From NCBI GenBank assembly GCA_031395485.1, contig JANNUS010000012.1:1-64000 (forward strand): a stretch of 64,000 nucleotides of DNA, written 5' to 3'. A program made the translations under genes and the position numbers. The notes beneath the pieces were generated by a model. That model saw only the letters and a list, made by a program, of their open reading frames with translations. It did not search any database and was not told where the DNA came from. Shown piece by piece: positions 35,407 to 44,614 of this stretch. Every line of letters begins with the position of its first letter. Positions within the stretch are counted from its first letter, which is position 1. This DNA comes from UBA2336 sp031395485 (GTDB lineage Bacteria > Bacteroidota > Bacteroidia > Cytophagales > Cyclobacteriaceae).

Positions 35407-36915
35407 ATGGAGCAAGGCCGGTCAACGTCATTACGGGTAAGCAACAAACCTAACAGGCTCTTGCCGAGAGACATCTCCGAGAGTTTGGGAAAGTTGCCTC
35501 CTCAGGCGCTTGATCTGGAAGAAGCAGTGTTAGGTGCGCTTATGTTAGAAAAGGGCGCCCTTAATGCTGTTGTTGAATTTTTGAAGCCCGATCATTTCTA
35601 TTCCGAGGCTCACCGCGAAATTTATCAGTCCATCATTCAATTGTTCAAGGGCTCCGAGCCGGTGGATATGCGAACGGTCGTAAACCAGTTACGCAAGGAC
35701 GCTAAACTTGACTTAGTAGGCGGGGCGTATTACATCGCTGAACTTACTTCTAAGGTTAGCTCGGCTGCTAATATGGAGTATCATGCGCGTGTGATCATTG
35801 AAATGGCGATCAAGCGTGACTTGATTCAAATCGCCTCCCAAGTTCATCAGGATGCTTACGAGGATACCACCGATGTGTTTGAACTGCTGGATAAAACGGA
35901 GCAATTGATTTTTGCGATTTCCGATTCAAACTTGCGCAAGAACTACGATAGCATGCGAAACCTCATGTATCGTGCAATTCAGGAACTTCAGAAACTAAAA
36001 GAACATAAAGACGGACTCACGGGTGTTCCTTCCGGATTTACTTCGCTCGATCGAATGACCTCTGGCTGGCAAAACTCGGACCTTGTTATTATTGCAGCCC
36101 GCCCCGGTATGGGTAAAACTGCTTTCGTAGTGTCGGCTATGCGCAATGCCGCAATTGATTTTAAACGCCCCGTTGCTATTTTCTCGTTAGAGATGGCCTC
36201 CGTTCAGTTGGTGAACAGGATGATCTCGGCCGAAGCCGAATTGGAAGGGGAGAAGATACGCAGAGGCCAGCTTGCGGATTTCGAGTGGCAACAACTCGTC
36301 CATAAAACAAACAGACTTTCATCGGCACCAATTTTTATTGATGACACTCCCGCACTTACCATTCTTGAACTTCGTGCGAAGTGCAGACGATTAAAGGCTG
36401 AACATAATATTGAACTGATCATTGTCGACTACCTCCAGTTGATGCGTGGTGACAGTGCTGGTAATCGTGAACAGGAAATTGCTTCCATATCACGTGCTTT
36501 AAAAGGTATTGCAAAAGAATTAGCAGTACCTGTTTTAGCATTATCACAGTTAAGTCGTGGTGTTGAAACACGCGGTGGTGATAAGCGCCCGCAGCTTTCC
36601 GACTTACGTGAATCGGGTTCCATCGAACAAGATGCCGATATCGTAATGTTCTTGTACCGACCTGAGTACTACAAGATTACGGTTGATGAAGAAGGCATGC
36701 CAACGCAGGGTATGGCCGAAGTAATTATTGCCAAGCACAGAAACGGTTCAACGGGCACGGTGAAACTGAAATTCATTGGTAAGTACACCAAGTTTGCCGA
36801 CTTCGATGCGCCTGTTGTGAGCGACAATCCATTCTCCGGAATGATCACACGCGAAAGCCGACTGAACCGTCCTGACGATGCGCCTGCACCGGAAGGGGAT
36901 GATATGCCGTTTTAG
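35407..36915 (+). CDS. dnaB: Replicative DNA helicase DnaB
   Basis: 502 residues. The N-terminal domain (PPQALDLEEAVLGALMLEKGA) is followed by a linker and the RecA-like helicase domain with Walker A ARPGMGKTAF, Walker B-type LIIVDYLQLM, SQLSRGVETR and DLRESGSIEQDADIVMFLYRPEYY. A hexameric ATP-driven helicase at the replication fork. The first 30 residues, rich in Arg and Ser, are a leader typical of Bacteroidota DnaB. Full length; no intein at the usual P-loop site. Confidence 0.97.
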   Translation: MEQGRSTSLRVSNKPNRLLPRDISESLGKLPPQALDLEEAVLGALMLEKGALNAVVEFLKPDHFYSEAHREIYQSIIQLFKGSEPVDMRTVVNQLRKDAKLDLVGGAYYIAELTSKVSSAANMEYHARVIIEMAIKRDLIQIASQVHQDAYEDTTDVFELLDKTEQLIFAISDSNLRKNYDSMRNLMYRAIQELQKLKEHKDGLTGVPSGFTSLDRMTSGWQNSDLVIIAARPGMGKTAFVVSAMRNAAIDFKRPVAIFSLEMASVQLVNRMISAEAELEGEKIRRGQLADFEWQQLVHKTNRLSSAPIFIDDTPALTILELRAKCRRLKAEHNIELIIVDYLQLMRGDSAGNREQEIASISRALKGIAKELAVPVLALSQLSRGVETRGGDKRPQLSDLRESGSIEQDADIVMFLYRPEYYKITVDEEGMPTQGMAEVIIAKHRNGSTGTVKLKFIGKYTKFADFDAPVVSDNPFSGMITRESRLNRPDDAPAPEGDDMPF

Positions 36916-37135
36916 AATATATGCAAGTATCCGGAAGAGTATAAGTATTTCAGTGCTCGTTTTTATTTGAAGAATGAAAAGAACCGGGATTTTTTGGTAC
37001 ACATAGATGGATAGTAGTGAATATTCTTGTTGGGGAAGAACACCAACAAGGCCGGGGAATAATTCTCTATCCAGATATCGTACAAACTCCGTTAAACATA
37101 ATTGCTAAATTCGTTATAGGTTAATTTGAAGGCTC

Positions 37136-37723
37136 ATGAAGCAACTTCAGTTAAAATCAGAAAAGCAACAACGTGCGGAGGCTAAAGTCGTATACGACCG
37201 TTTTGTAAAGCTGAAAGGGGAGCTGTTTCAAAAAGAAATGGTGCCGATGAGCGAGGAGGATTTGAAGGCTGTTAAAAAGAATGATTGGTTTACACGGAAT
37301 ATCACGGCTCCTGTATTTTATTTCTTTGCCGCTGGTGCTTTTATTGGTAGTGTTTACTTAATTATCTCAGGGGATTGGCCTATAGCCATAGGCATGTTTC
37401 TCTGTGCTATTGGGTTTGTTTCTTTGTCGATCTATTTGGTTTCCTATTACCGTGAGTTATTGGAACAAAAGGAGAAGACAGTGTTCACGGGCATCATCAC
37501 CGACAAAAAAAAATACAATGCTAAGTATGGTACCGAGCACTTTTTGATTCTCAGTGAAGAACAAAGACTAGTAGTGAACGAAAAGCAATACAAAGAATTT
37601 CGCTTGGGTGACATTGTTCGGTATGAGACCTTAAGCCTGGAACGCTACATCAATCATTCGATTAATCTTATTGGAAAAATAGGTGAAGTATTGCAACGTG
37701 ATGATGGTACGTCTAACCCGTGA
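37136..37723 (+). CDS. Two-helix membrane protein of unknown function
   Basis: 195 residues. A charged N-terminal helix (KSEKQQRAEAKVVYDRF) precedes two membrane helices near 65-110 (FYFFAAGAFIGSVYLIIS and IGMFLCAIGFVSLSIYLVSYY). A soluble C-terminal part of about 80 residues (FTGIITDKKKYN ... GDIVRYETL) looks like a small beta domain. No family recognised. It converges with the TPR gene, with 1 bp between stop codons. Confidence 0.72.
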   Translation: MKQLQLKSEKQQRAEAKVVYDRFVKLKGELFQKEMVPMSEEDLKAVKKNDWFTRNITAPVFYFFAAGAFIGSVYLIISGDWPIAIGMFLCAIGFVSLSIYLVSYYRELLEQKEKTVFTGIITDKKKYNAKYGTEHFLILSEEQRLVVNEKQYKEFRLGDIVRYETLSLERYINHSINLIGKIGEVLQRDDGTSNP

Positions 37724-37724
37724 C

Positions 37725-38048
37725 TCACTCCATCTCAAACATCAACTCCCTGTAAGCCGATTGCAACTCCTGAAGTGTTTTCTGCTCTTTCAGTTTCTTA
37801 GCCAGATCAATGCCGCGTTTATAAATATGGAAGGCGCTTTCACTTAATCCAAGAGAGGCTTTCAATTTAGCCGCGTGGTAATACGTAGGCAGGTAGTCAG
37901 GGAAAATGGTTAAAAGCTGATCAAAATACCGCGCGCTTTCATTTACATCGGACTTTTGATACTCAAGCGCCAGACCGTAAAGAGAGAATGCATCATTCGG
38001 GTCTTCTTGGTAGAATCGGAGCAGTTGTTCGAGTCTTGTTTCAGCCAT
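37725..38048 (-). CDS. Small TPR protein
   Basis: 107 residues made of about three TPR helical hairpins (DPNDAFSLYGLALEYQKSD; ARYFDQLLTIFPDYLPTYYH; AFHIYKRGIDLAKKL). No signal peptide, so cytoplasmic; likely a protein-interaction module. Divergent from etfB with 116 bp between. Confidence 0.82.
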   Translation of the reverse strand: MAETRLEQLLRFYQEDPNDAFSLYGLALEYQKSDVNESARYFDQLLTIFPDYLPTYYHAAKLKASLGLSESAFHIYKRGIDLAKKLKEQKTLQELQSAYRELMFEME

Positions 38049-38164
38049 GGGTGCGAATTTACAGGCTCATGAACAAAAATGATATTTTAGTCGCATTTTA
38101 TCCGGTAAAGGTTGGATTTTACTATTTTGCCACGCAAATTGATAACCTGTTTGAAATTTAGCCG

Positions 38165-38902
38165 ATGAAAATCTTAGTCTGTATATCACACGTTCCGGAT
38201 ACTACTTCCAAAATCAACTTTATCGACAACAATACGAAGTTTGACACCACCGGAGTTCAGTTCATTATTGGCCCGTATGATGATTATGCATTGGCACGTG
38301 CCATTGAGTTGAAGGAGACTACCGGATCAACTGTTACCGTTTTAAATGTTGGTACAGCCGAAACCGATCCAACACTCCGTAAAGCATTAGCCATTGGTGC
38401 CGATGATGCTATCCGCGTTAACGCTGACCCTACAGATTCCTTTTTTGTAGCATCGCAAATTGCAGAACAGGCAAAGGCCGGTGGGTATGATTTGATATTA
38501 ATGGGCCGTGAGTCAATTGACTACAACAGCGGAGTTGTTCATGGAATTGTGGGGGAGATGTTAGGAATTCCTTCAATTTCTCCGGTTATGAAACTGGATA
38601 TTGACGGAACCAAGGTAAAAATGGCTCGTGAAATTGAAGGAGGTAAAGAGTATGTTGAGGCTAACTTACCCTTGGTAGCAGGTTGCCAGGAACCAATAGC
38701 CGAGTGGAAGATTCCAAATATGCGTGGGATCATGTCAGCTAAAACAAAACCTCTTAAAGTTGTAGAACCAAAAGCTGTCGACAGTGGAGTAAAAAATCAG
38801 AAGTTTGAGTTGCCGGCAGCCAAAGGCTCCGTGAAAATGATTTCAGCCGATAATGTTTCTGAATTGGTGACATTATTGAAAACCGAAGCAAAAGTTTTGT
38901 AG
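38165..38902 (+). CDS. etfB: Electron transfer flavoprotein, beta subunit
   Basis: 245 residues with the ETF-beta fold: KILVCISHVPDTTSKI at the start, GADDAIRV, and the conserved signature region GVVHGIVGEMLGIP followed by ANLPLVAGCQEPIAEWKIP. With etfA 25 bp downstream it forms the FAD/AMP-containing heterodimer that takes electrons from acyl-CoA dehydrogenases to the quinone pool. The pair is one operon. Confidence 0.95.
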   Translation: MKILVCISHVPDTTSKINFIDNNTKFDTTGVQFIIGPYDDYALARAIELKETTGSTVTVLNVGTAETDPTLRKALAIGADDAIRVNADPTDSFFVASQIAEQAKAGGYDLILMGRESIDYNSGVVHGIVGEMLGIPSISPVMKLDIDGTKVKMAREIEGGKEYVEANLPLVAGCQEPIAEWKIPNMRGIMSAKTKPLKVVEPKAVDSGVKNQKFELPAAKGSVKMISADNVSELVTLLKTEAKVL

Positions 38903-38927
38903 AACCAACAACGAATAACGATTTACT

Positions 38928-39881
38928 ATGAATATATTAGTTTTTGCGGAAAGTGCGGAAGGAAAAATACGGAAGACATCACTCGAAGCTGTAGCGTATG
39001 GCAAAGCGATGGGAGGGCAGGTGACAGCGATTGCACTTGGTTCTGTGGATAAAAATGAGTTGGAAAACTTAGGAAAGTTTGGTGCTCAAAAAGTATTGCA
39101 TGTAAAGGATGATCGCCTGAGTCATGGTATTATACAAGCCTATACTGCGGTGTTATCTAATGTGATGGAGAATGAGAAAGCCGATGTATTAGTACTCGCT
39201 AATTCTTCTTTAGGTACTCCGGTAGCGGCTCGTGTGGCCGCTAAAATAGGAGCAAGCCTTGCAACAAATGTTGTGGAACTCCCGAATACATCTTCGGGGT
39301 TTGTGGTAAAGAAAAGTATTTATACAGGCAAAGCTTTCGCGCATGTAGAGTTGAAGAATGCGAAGAAAGTGATTGCCATTCGCAAAAATGCCGCTGAAGC
39401 AAAAGAGGTTGGCGGCAGCATACCGGTAACAGAATATGTTGTATCGTTAACCGATGCCGACTTTGCTACAAAAATTACATCAACCGAAAAAGCAACAGGT
39501 GAAATCCTATTACCTGAAGCAAACATTGTTGTTTCGGGTGGAAGAGGCATGAAGGGTCCTGAACATTGGGGTGCTTTGGAAACATTAGCGAAATCGTTGG
39601 GCGCTGCTACAGGATGTAGTAAGCCAGTATCTGATATGGGTTGGAGACCCCACCATGAGCATGTTGGTCAAACCGGTGTAAAAGTTAGTCCCCAATTATA
39701 TATAGCCATTGGTATTTCCGGTGCTATTCAACATTTAGCAGGAGTGAACTCATCTAAATGCATTGTTGTCATTAATAAAGATCCTGACGCTCCTTTTTTT
39801 AAAGCAGCCGATTATGGAATTGTAGGCGATGCTTTTGACGTATTACCTAAATTGAATGAGGCGATAAAAGCAGCGAAGTAG
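38928..39881 (+). CDS. etfA: Electron transfer flavoprotein, alpha subunit
   Basis: 317 residues. The N-terminal domain resembles ETF-beta (MNILVFAESAEGKIRK). The C-terminal FAD domain carries VSGGRGMKGPEHW, GATGCSKPVSDMGW, HHEHVGQTGVKVSPQLYIA and GVNSSKCIVVINKDPDAPFF. It binds the FAD of the heterodimer. The following nuclease-like gene begins 2 bp after the stop, so it is probably co-transcribed. Confidence 0.95.
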   Translation: MNILVFAESAEGKIRKTSLEAVAYGKAMGGQVTAIALGSVDKNELENLGKFGAQKVLHVKDDRLSHGIIQAYTAVLSNVMENEKADVLVLANSSLGTPVAARVAAKIGASLATNVVELPNTSSGFVVKKSIYTGKAFAHVELKNAKKVIAIRKNAAEAKEVGGSIPVTEYVVSLTDADFATKITSTEKATGEILLPEANIVVSGGRGMKGPEHWGALETLAKSLGAATGCSKPVSDMGWRPHHEHVGQTGVKVSPQLYIAIGISGAIQHLAGVNSSKCIVVINKDPDAPFFKAADYGIVGDAFDVLPKLNEAIKAAK

Positions 39882-39883
39882 TT

Positions 39884-40492
39884 GTGAAGAAAATAAAACT
39901 TGAAATATTAGGTCTTTCTTCCAGCCAATCACAGACGAGTTCTTTTGCATTGGTGTTGGGCGAAACAGAGGGAAATCGCAGGCTTCCAATTATTATTGGA
40001 ATGTTTGAAGCGCAAGCTATTGCCATCGAGATTGAGAAGATTGCCCCTAGCCGCCCAATGACACACGATCTTTTTAAATCATTCGCGAATAATTTTCATT
40101 TTACGGTGGAGGAAATTATTATTTCTGACTTAAAAGAAGGCGTTTTTTTTGCAAAAATTGTTTGTTCAGACGGGTTGAAGAAGATGGAGGTTGATGCTCG
40201 CCCCTCGGATGCTATCGCCATTGGGTTGAGGTTTGATTCCCCAATCTTTACATACGAGAATATTCTGGCAGAAGCAGGTATTGTACTTACAGACGAAGCA
40301 GAGGAAGAGACGTTAGAAAAAAAATCGGAGCCTAAGTCTAAAATGAAAAAAGAAGTTGCTACAACAAAGAAAACTGAAGATTTTAAAAACTATTCGGTTG
40401 AGCGACTCAATGAGTTGCTTAAAGAAGCAATTGATAAGGAAGATTACGAGCGTGCCGCTAAAATTCGGGACGAGCTGAGCAAACGGAATTAA
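39884..40492 (+). CDS. Bifunctional-nuclease (DUF151) domain protein with UVR motif
   Basis: 202 residues from a GTG start. Residues 1-130 form the BFN/DUF151 domain (LGETEGNRRLPIIIGMFEAQAIA; RPSDAIAIGLRFDSPIF). A charged linker follows, then a C-terminal UVR motif (LNELLKEAIDKEDYERAAKIRDEL), as in UvrB, UvrC and ClpC adaptor regions. The domain pair is known in Bacteroidota; the role, possibly nucleic-acid cleavage or partner binding, is not certain. It sits in the etf operon without an obvious functional link. Confidence 0.88.
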   Translation: MKKIKLEILGLSSSQSQTSSFALVLGETEGNRRLPIIIGMFEAQAIAIEIEKIAPSRPMTHDLFKSFANNFHFTVEEIIISDLKEGVFFAKIVCSDGLKKMEVDARPSDAIAIGLRFDSPIFTYENILAEAGIVLTDEAEEETLEKKSEPKSKMKKEVATTKKTEDFKNYSVERLNELLKEAIDKEDYERAAKIRDELSKRN

Positions 40493-40503
40493 TTGTAATT
40501 AAT

Positions 40504-40593
40504 CGTCATGTCTCTCGGCCAGTTGGCAGAGAGACTCTCCCTTTTCTGTGCAATCAAGTGGGATATCTCAGTCGTTCCTCTTTCGAAATGACG
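40504..40593. repeat. Dispersed palindromic intergenic repeat, copy C
   Basis: Terminal inverted repeats CGTCAT and ATGACG enclose an imperfect hairpin. The right arm ATCTCAGTCGTTCC then TCTTTCGAAATGACG matches that of the repeat at 27941. It lies between two genes of the same direction. Confidence 0.75.
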
Positions 40594-40606
40594 TTATAAC
40601 TACCGT

Positions 40607-41290
40607 ATGAGTCTTACTACAAACGAACGCCTTCTCGCTCAGCACTTTGCGAAATATGTTAGTGACCATAAAAGGGAATTTATTCAAAAAGTATTAGAAC
40701 AGCGAACACGTCATGTAACAGTTGTGCTGGAAGACATCTATCAATCACAAAACATAAGTGCAGTAGTACGAACCTGCGAATGTATGGGGCTTCAAGACAT
40801 ACATATCATTGAGAACACAAATGTATATCAGGTAAACGCCCGCGTTGTTAAGGGCTCGAATCGTTGGATGAACCTGGTACGCCACCGTTCTAAAGCTAAC
40901 AACAATACGGAATTATGTTTTCAACACCTGCGCAAGCATGGGTATACAATTTATGCTGCTGATCCTTCTGAAGAAGGAGTCTCCATTCACGATGTTGATC
41001 CAGATAAAGTTGCAATCATTTTTGGGAACGAACTTCATGGTGTTTCGGAATATGCATTGAAAAATTGCGATAAACGAGTTCGGATTCCAATGTATGGATT
41101 TACCGAAAGCTTAAATATTTCGGTGAGCGTTGCCATCTGTTTAAATGCCCTCGTTACGAAATTGCATACGCACACATTGAAGTTTGGATTGACTACTGAA
41201 GAAAGAGAAGATATCACCTTGCAATGGTATCGCAAAGTTATCAGGAAGTCTGACGTGATCGAGCGAGAGTTTCTCCGCGCAATTTCGTAA
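40607..41290 (+). CDS. trmH: tRNA (guanosine-2'-O-)-methyltransferase, TrmH type (SpoU family)
   Basis: 227 residues with the SPOUT motifs: motif 1 NISAVVRTCECMG, motif 2 IIFGNELHGVS and motif 3 IPMYGFTESLNISVSVAI. The arrangement, with extensions at both ends rich in basic residues, fits TrmH, which methylates G18 in the tRNA D-loop using S-adenosylmethionine. Single gene. Confidence 0.92.
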   Translation: MSLTTNERLLAQHFAKYVSDHKREFIQKVLEQRTRHVTVVLEDIYQSQNISAVVRTCECMGLQDIHIIENTNVYQVNARVVKGSNRWMNLVRHRSKANNNTELCFQHLRKHGYTIYAADPSEEGVSIHDVDPDKVAIIFGNELHGVSEYALKNCDKRVRIPMYGFTESLNISVSVAICLNALVTKLHTHTLKFGLTTEEREDITLQWYRKVIRKSDVIEREFLRAIS

Positions 41291-41325
41291 TTTTGCCATC
41301 ATAGTCATTGGGCTTGGCTTTATTT

Positions 41326-41979
41326 ATGTCTTCCATGAAGTGGTTGAAAAGGGTTGTTCTTTATGTGCTTGTTCTGGGTATTACTTTTTTTCTCCTATCG
41401 AATATTTGGGTTGTTATAAGTACGCGTGATAATGTATTGTCTACCTACGATAAGCTTCCAAATCATCGCGTAGCATTAGTTTTAGGTACCAGTAATAAGA
41501 CTAGCGCAGGGTTACCCAATCAATTCTTTGAGAAACGGATGGATACGGCAGCAGAGCTCTATAAAATTGGAAAGATTGATCATTTCATTTTGAGTGGAGA
41601 TAACCGTTCAAAATTTTATAATGAACCAGTAGCCATGCGGAAAGCTTTAATGAGCCGTGGTATACCTACTTCTGCTATTACCTTAGATTTTGCCGGACTT
41701 CGAACACTCGATTCGGTGGTTAGAAGCAAAGAAGTTTTTGGGCAAGACAAAATTATAATCATAACCCAGCCCTTTCATAGTTACCGGGCTTTATTTATCA
41801 GTCAATATTATAAGATAGAGGCTGTTGCAGTAGTTGCTTCTGAACCAGAGTTGGAGATTTCATTTAAAGTAAAAATCCGTGAGTATTTTGCGCGTACCAA
41901 GGCTGTTTTGGATTTGTATATTCTTAAAACAAATCCACGGTTCTTAGGAAAAAAGGAAGATATAATCATCAACCCGTAA
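41326..41979 (+). CDS. SanA/YdcF-like DUF218 membrane protein
   Basis: 217 residues from the ATG at 41326 (MSSMKWLKRVV); a TTG at 41308 is less likely. One N-terminal membrane helix (VVLYVLVLGITFFLLSNIWVV) is followed by a DUF218 domain: VALVLGTSNK, HFILSGDNR, ITLDFAGLRTLDSVVRSK and IIITQPFHSYRALFI. This is the SanA group, tied to envelope barrier function and vancomycin exclusion in enterobacteria; the enzyme activity is unknown. A TAATTTTG box at 41287-41294 overlaps the end of trmH and may be its promoter. Confidence 0.88.
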   Translation: MSSMKWLKRVVLYVLVLGITFFLLSNIWVVISTRDNVLSTYDKLPNHRVALVLGTSNKTSAGLPNQFFEKRMDTAAELYKIGKIDHFILSGDNRSKFYNEPVAMRKALMSRGIPTSAITLDFAGLRTLDSVVRSKEVFGQDKIIIITQPFHSYRALFISQYYKIEAVAVVASEPELEISFKVKIREYFARTKAVLDLYILKTNPRFLGKKEDIIINP

Positions 41980-41998
41980 CGAATGCAAAGGATTACCG

Positions 41999-42026
41999 TT
42001 GATTCTAATTTTATGGTTTAATTTTG
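41999..42026 (+). promoter_or_regulatory. Candidate promoter of the DUF5686 gene
   Basis: TTG (41999-42001), 17 bp, then TAATTTTG (42019-42026). The start codon GTG at 42030 lies at the expected transcription start, so the mRNA would be leaderless or nearly so. Confidence 0.5.
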
Positions 42027-42029
42027 GCT

Positions 42030-44552
42030 GTGCGCAATTTCTCTTTCCGTAAAGTAACCTCCTTACTGCTAACTTTGTTTATTTCACTGCTGGCTTCGCT
42101 GTCCCAAGCACAAGAAACTATAATTACCGGTAAGGTTACCGATGCAACGTCAGGTGATCCAATTCCATTTGCAAATGTTGTATACAAAGGTTCAGCCATT
42201 GGAACGACCACAGATTTTGAAGGTAATTATATTCTAAAATCATCCACTCCAACGGATTCTCTCGCTACCAGCTATGTTGGCTATAAGTCAAAAAGTAAGA
42301 GCTTAAAAAAAGGTGTAAAACAAGTTATTAATTTTCAGCTCATTGAAGATGTTACGCGATTAAATGAAGCTGTTGTATTTGCTGGCGAAAACCCTGCCTT
42401 TGCCATTTTACGAAGAGTTGGTGATGCTAAAAGTGCTCACGATAAGCGAAGACTCTTAGCGTATGAAACAGAGGCCTATACAAAAATAGAGATCGATATC
42501 GATAATATGTCTGAAAAATTTCGGGATAGAAAGATCATGAAAAAGATATCTCAGGTAATGGATAGTGTTGAGCGTATTGCTGGCGAAGATGGTAAGCCAA
42601 TTCTACCAATGTTTATTTCGGAAAATGTTTCTAAACTCTATTATCGGGATAACCCGCAATTGAAAACTGAAAATATCCTTCATTCAAAAATTAATGGTTT
42701 GGGTGTTGAAGATGGATACATGTCTACACAATTAATAGGAGCATCGTTTCAAGAATATAATTTTTATCAGAACTGGCTCCATATTGTTGGGAAGGATTTT
42801 ATCTCGCCTATTGCCGATGGAGGCCGGCTCTATTACAATTATGATTTAACAGATAGCGTTTACATTGATAATCATTATTGTTACCGAATCGACTTCTCGG
42901 CAAAGAGCCCACAGGATCTAGCTTTTGCGGGCGCAATGTGGATTACGAAAAATGAGTATGCCCTAAAGCAGATTGACGCAAGTATCGGTAAGCAGGCTAA
43001 CCTTAATTTTATTGAAAAAATAAAACTACAGCAAGAGTTAGAACCTACAGGAGAGGGTGCGTGGTTTCCAATGAAAACACGAGTTCTTCTTGATGTAAGC
43101 GAACTGAGCAAAAACACAGCAGGCTTGTTGGCAAAGTTTTATGTTTCCAACAAAAATATTGTAACAAACAAGCCTCGCGATCCTTCCTTTTACGTGCGTG
43201 CTATTGTAACGGATGAGCAAGCCTACTTCAATAAAGAAGAGGATTATTGGGACTCACTTCGTCATGAGCCGCTTTCGGAAACTGAGAAGAGTGTGAATCG
43301 AATGATTGACACGTTGCGCAATATACCCGTGGTTAAAACGTATACAGACATCATCTTAATTATTATTGATGGTTACTATGAAGTTGGTAAATTTGATATT
43401 GGCCCTTATATATCAATGCTTGCTGTAAATAATATTGAAGGGCTTCGCTTGCAGGCTGGATTTCAAACCAATTCTGGCTTTAGCAAAAAGTGGGTGGTGG
43501 GCTCTCAAGTGGGTTATGGTTTTAAGGATGAACGTGTAAAATATTCTGTTAATCTACAAAGGATTTTATCGAAAGAACGGTGGACGACAGCCAGTGTGGG
43601 GGTTCGAAGTGATGTTGCACGTATTGGAGTTGACGATGAAGCACTTGCTGACAATTATGTATTCCTGGCGGCACAGCGTTTCGGTAATTATCGCAGAGGT
43701 TTTTATTTTAATGAGTCACGCGTTAACATCCAGCGTGAGTTTTTTAAGGGATTCACCCAACGCATGGCGTTTCGTTACAATACATTCGTACCGGCCTATA
43801 ATTTTGGCTACTATGACCCTTCTGGAATAGATTCTGTCAGCACAAGTTACCAAACTTCTGAAGTAATTTTTGAAGCGCGTTTTGCCCGTGATGAAATTTT
43901 TCTTCAAAATGAAACAGAACGACTTAGTCTCGGGACTACTAAATGGCCCATCATTACTCTAAAATATACGCGTGGGTTAAAAGGACTATCGGGCAGTGAT
44001 TTCAAATACAACAAAGTCAAGTTATCATTCAACCAGCATATACGTTGGGGCTTGTTAGGTGCCGGAGATTTTTTAGTTTCGGCAGAATATATCTTTGAAG
44101 CGTTGCCGTACACGTTATTGGCGAATCACCTAGGAAATCAAACGCCAATTTATTCTCCGGTTACGTATAACCTTATGAATTTTGGTGAGTTTGTTAGCGA
44201 TAATTATATTTCATTTCAGTACCGTCATAATTTTGAAGGATTATTATTAAATCGTGTTCCGCTTTTACGGAGACTTAAGTGGCGCCTTGTGGGTACGGCT
44301 AATGTGCTATACGGAGGATTGACGCAGAAGAACAAGGATATAATATTAGGCGAACTTCCCGATGGTTCTATTCCTCTCTTTACGGGCTCATTCGATCGCA
44401 ACAAGCCATATGTAGAATTGGGCTATGGTGTTGAAAATATTTTGAAATTTTTCAGGATTGACTTTATTCATAGGCTTACCTATCTCGATTATAACCCCAG
44501 TGTTGACACCCGGAGATTCGGAATTCTCGTGGGGGTTCAAATCACCCTGTAG
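42030..44552 (+). CDS. Outer-membrane DUF5686 protein with carboxypeptidase-regulatory-like domain
   Basis: 840 residues from GTG 42030 (a TTG at 42024 is the alternative; there is no ATG). A signal peptide (LLLTLFISLLASLSQAQ) precedes a CarboxypepD_reg-like domain (GKVTDATSGDPIPFANVVYKG ... EGNYIL, about 30-110). The long DUF5686 region ends in many amphipathic strands typical of an outer-membrane beta-barrel, with a terminal aromatic/hydrophobic strand (FGILVGVQITL). TonB-like features such as a plug domain are absent. Function unknown; common in Bacteroidota. Confidence 0.9.
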   Translation: MRNFSFRKVTSLLLTLFISLLASLSQAQETIITGKVTDATSGDPIPFANVVYKGSAIGTTTDFEGNYILKSSTPTDSLATSYVGYKSKSKSLKKGVKQVINFQLIEDVTRLNEAVVFAGENPAFAILRRVGDAKSAHDKRRLLAYETEAYTKIEIDIDNMSEKFRDRKIMKKISQVMDSVERIAGEDGKPILPMFISENVSKLYYRDNPQLKTENILHSKINGLGVEDGYMSTQLIGASFQEYNFYQNWLHIVGKDFISPIADGGRLYYNYDLTDSVYIDNHYCYRIDFSAKSPQDLAFAGAMWITKNEYALKQIDASIGKQANLNFIEKIKLQQELEPTGEGAWFPMKTRVLLDVSELSKNTAGLLAKFYVSNKNIVTNKPRDPSFYVRAIVTDEQAYFNKEEDYWDSLRHEPLSETEKSVNRMIDTLRNIPVVKTYTDIILIIIDGYYEVGKFDIGPYISMLAVNNIEGLRLQAGFQTNSGFSKKWVVGSQVGYGFKDERVKYSVNLQRILSKERWTTASVGVRSDVARIGVDDEALADNYVFLAAQRFGNYRRGFYFNESRVNIQREFFKGFTQRMAFRYNTFVPAYNFGYYDPSGIDSVSTSYQTSEVIFEARFARDEIFLQNETERLSLGTTKWPIITLKYTRGLKGLSGSDFKYNKVKLSFNQHIRWGLLGAGDFLVSAEYIFEALPYTLLANHLGNQTPIYSPVTYNLMNFGEFVSDNYISFQYRHNFEGLLLNRVPLLRRLKWRLVGTANVLYGGLTQKNKDIILGELPDGSIPLFTGSFDRNKPYVELGYGVENILKFFRIDFIHRLTYLDYNPSVDTRRFGILVGVQITL

Positions 44553-44614
44553 CAAATCCTAATCTTCCGAACCGATAAAATATCGCATATTTGTATCTTT
44601 ATTTTTAGTCTGTT

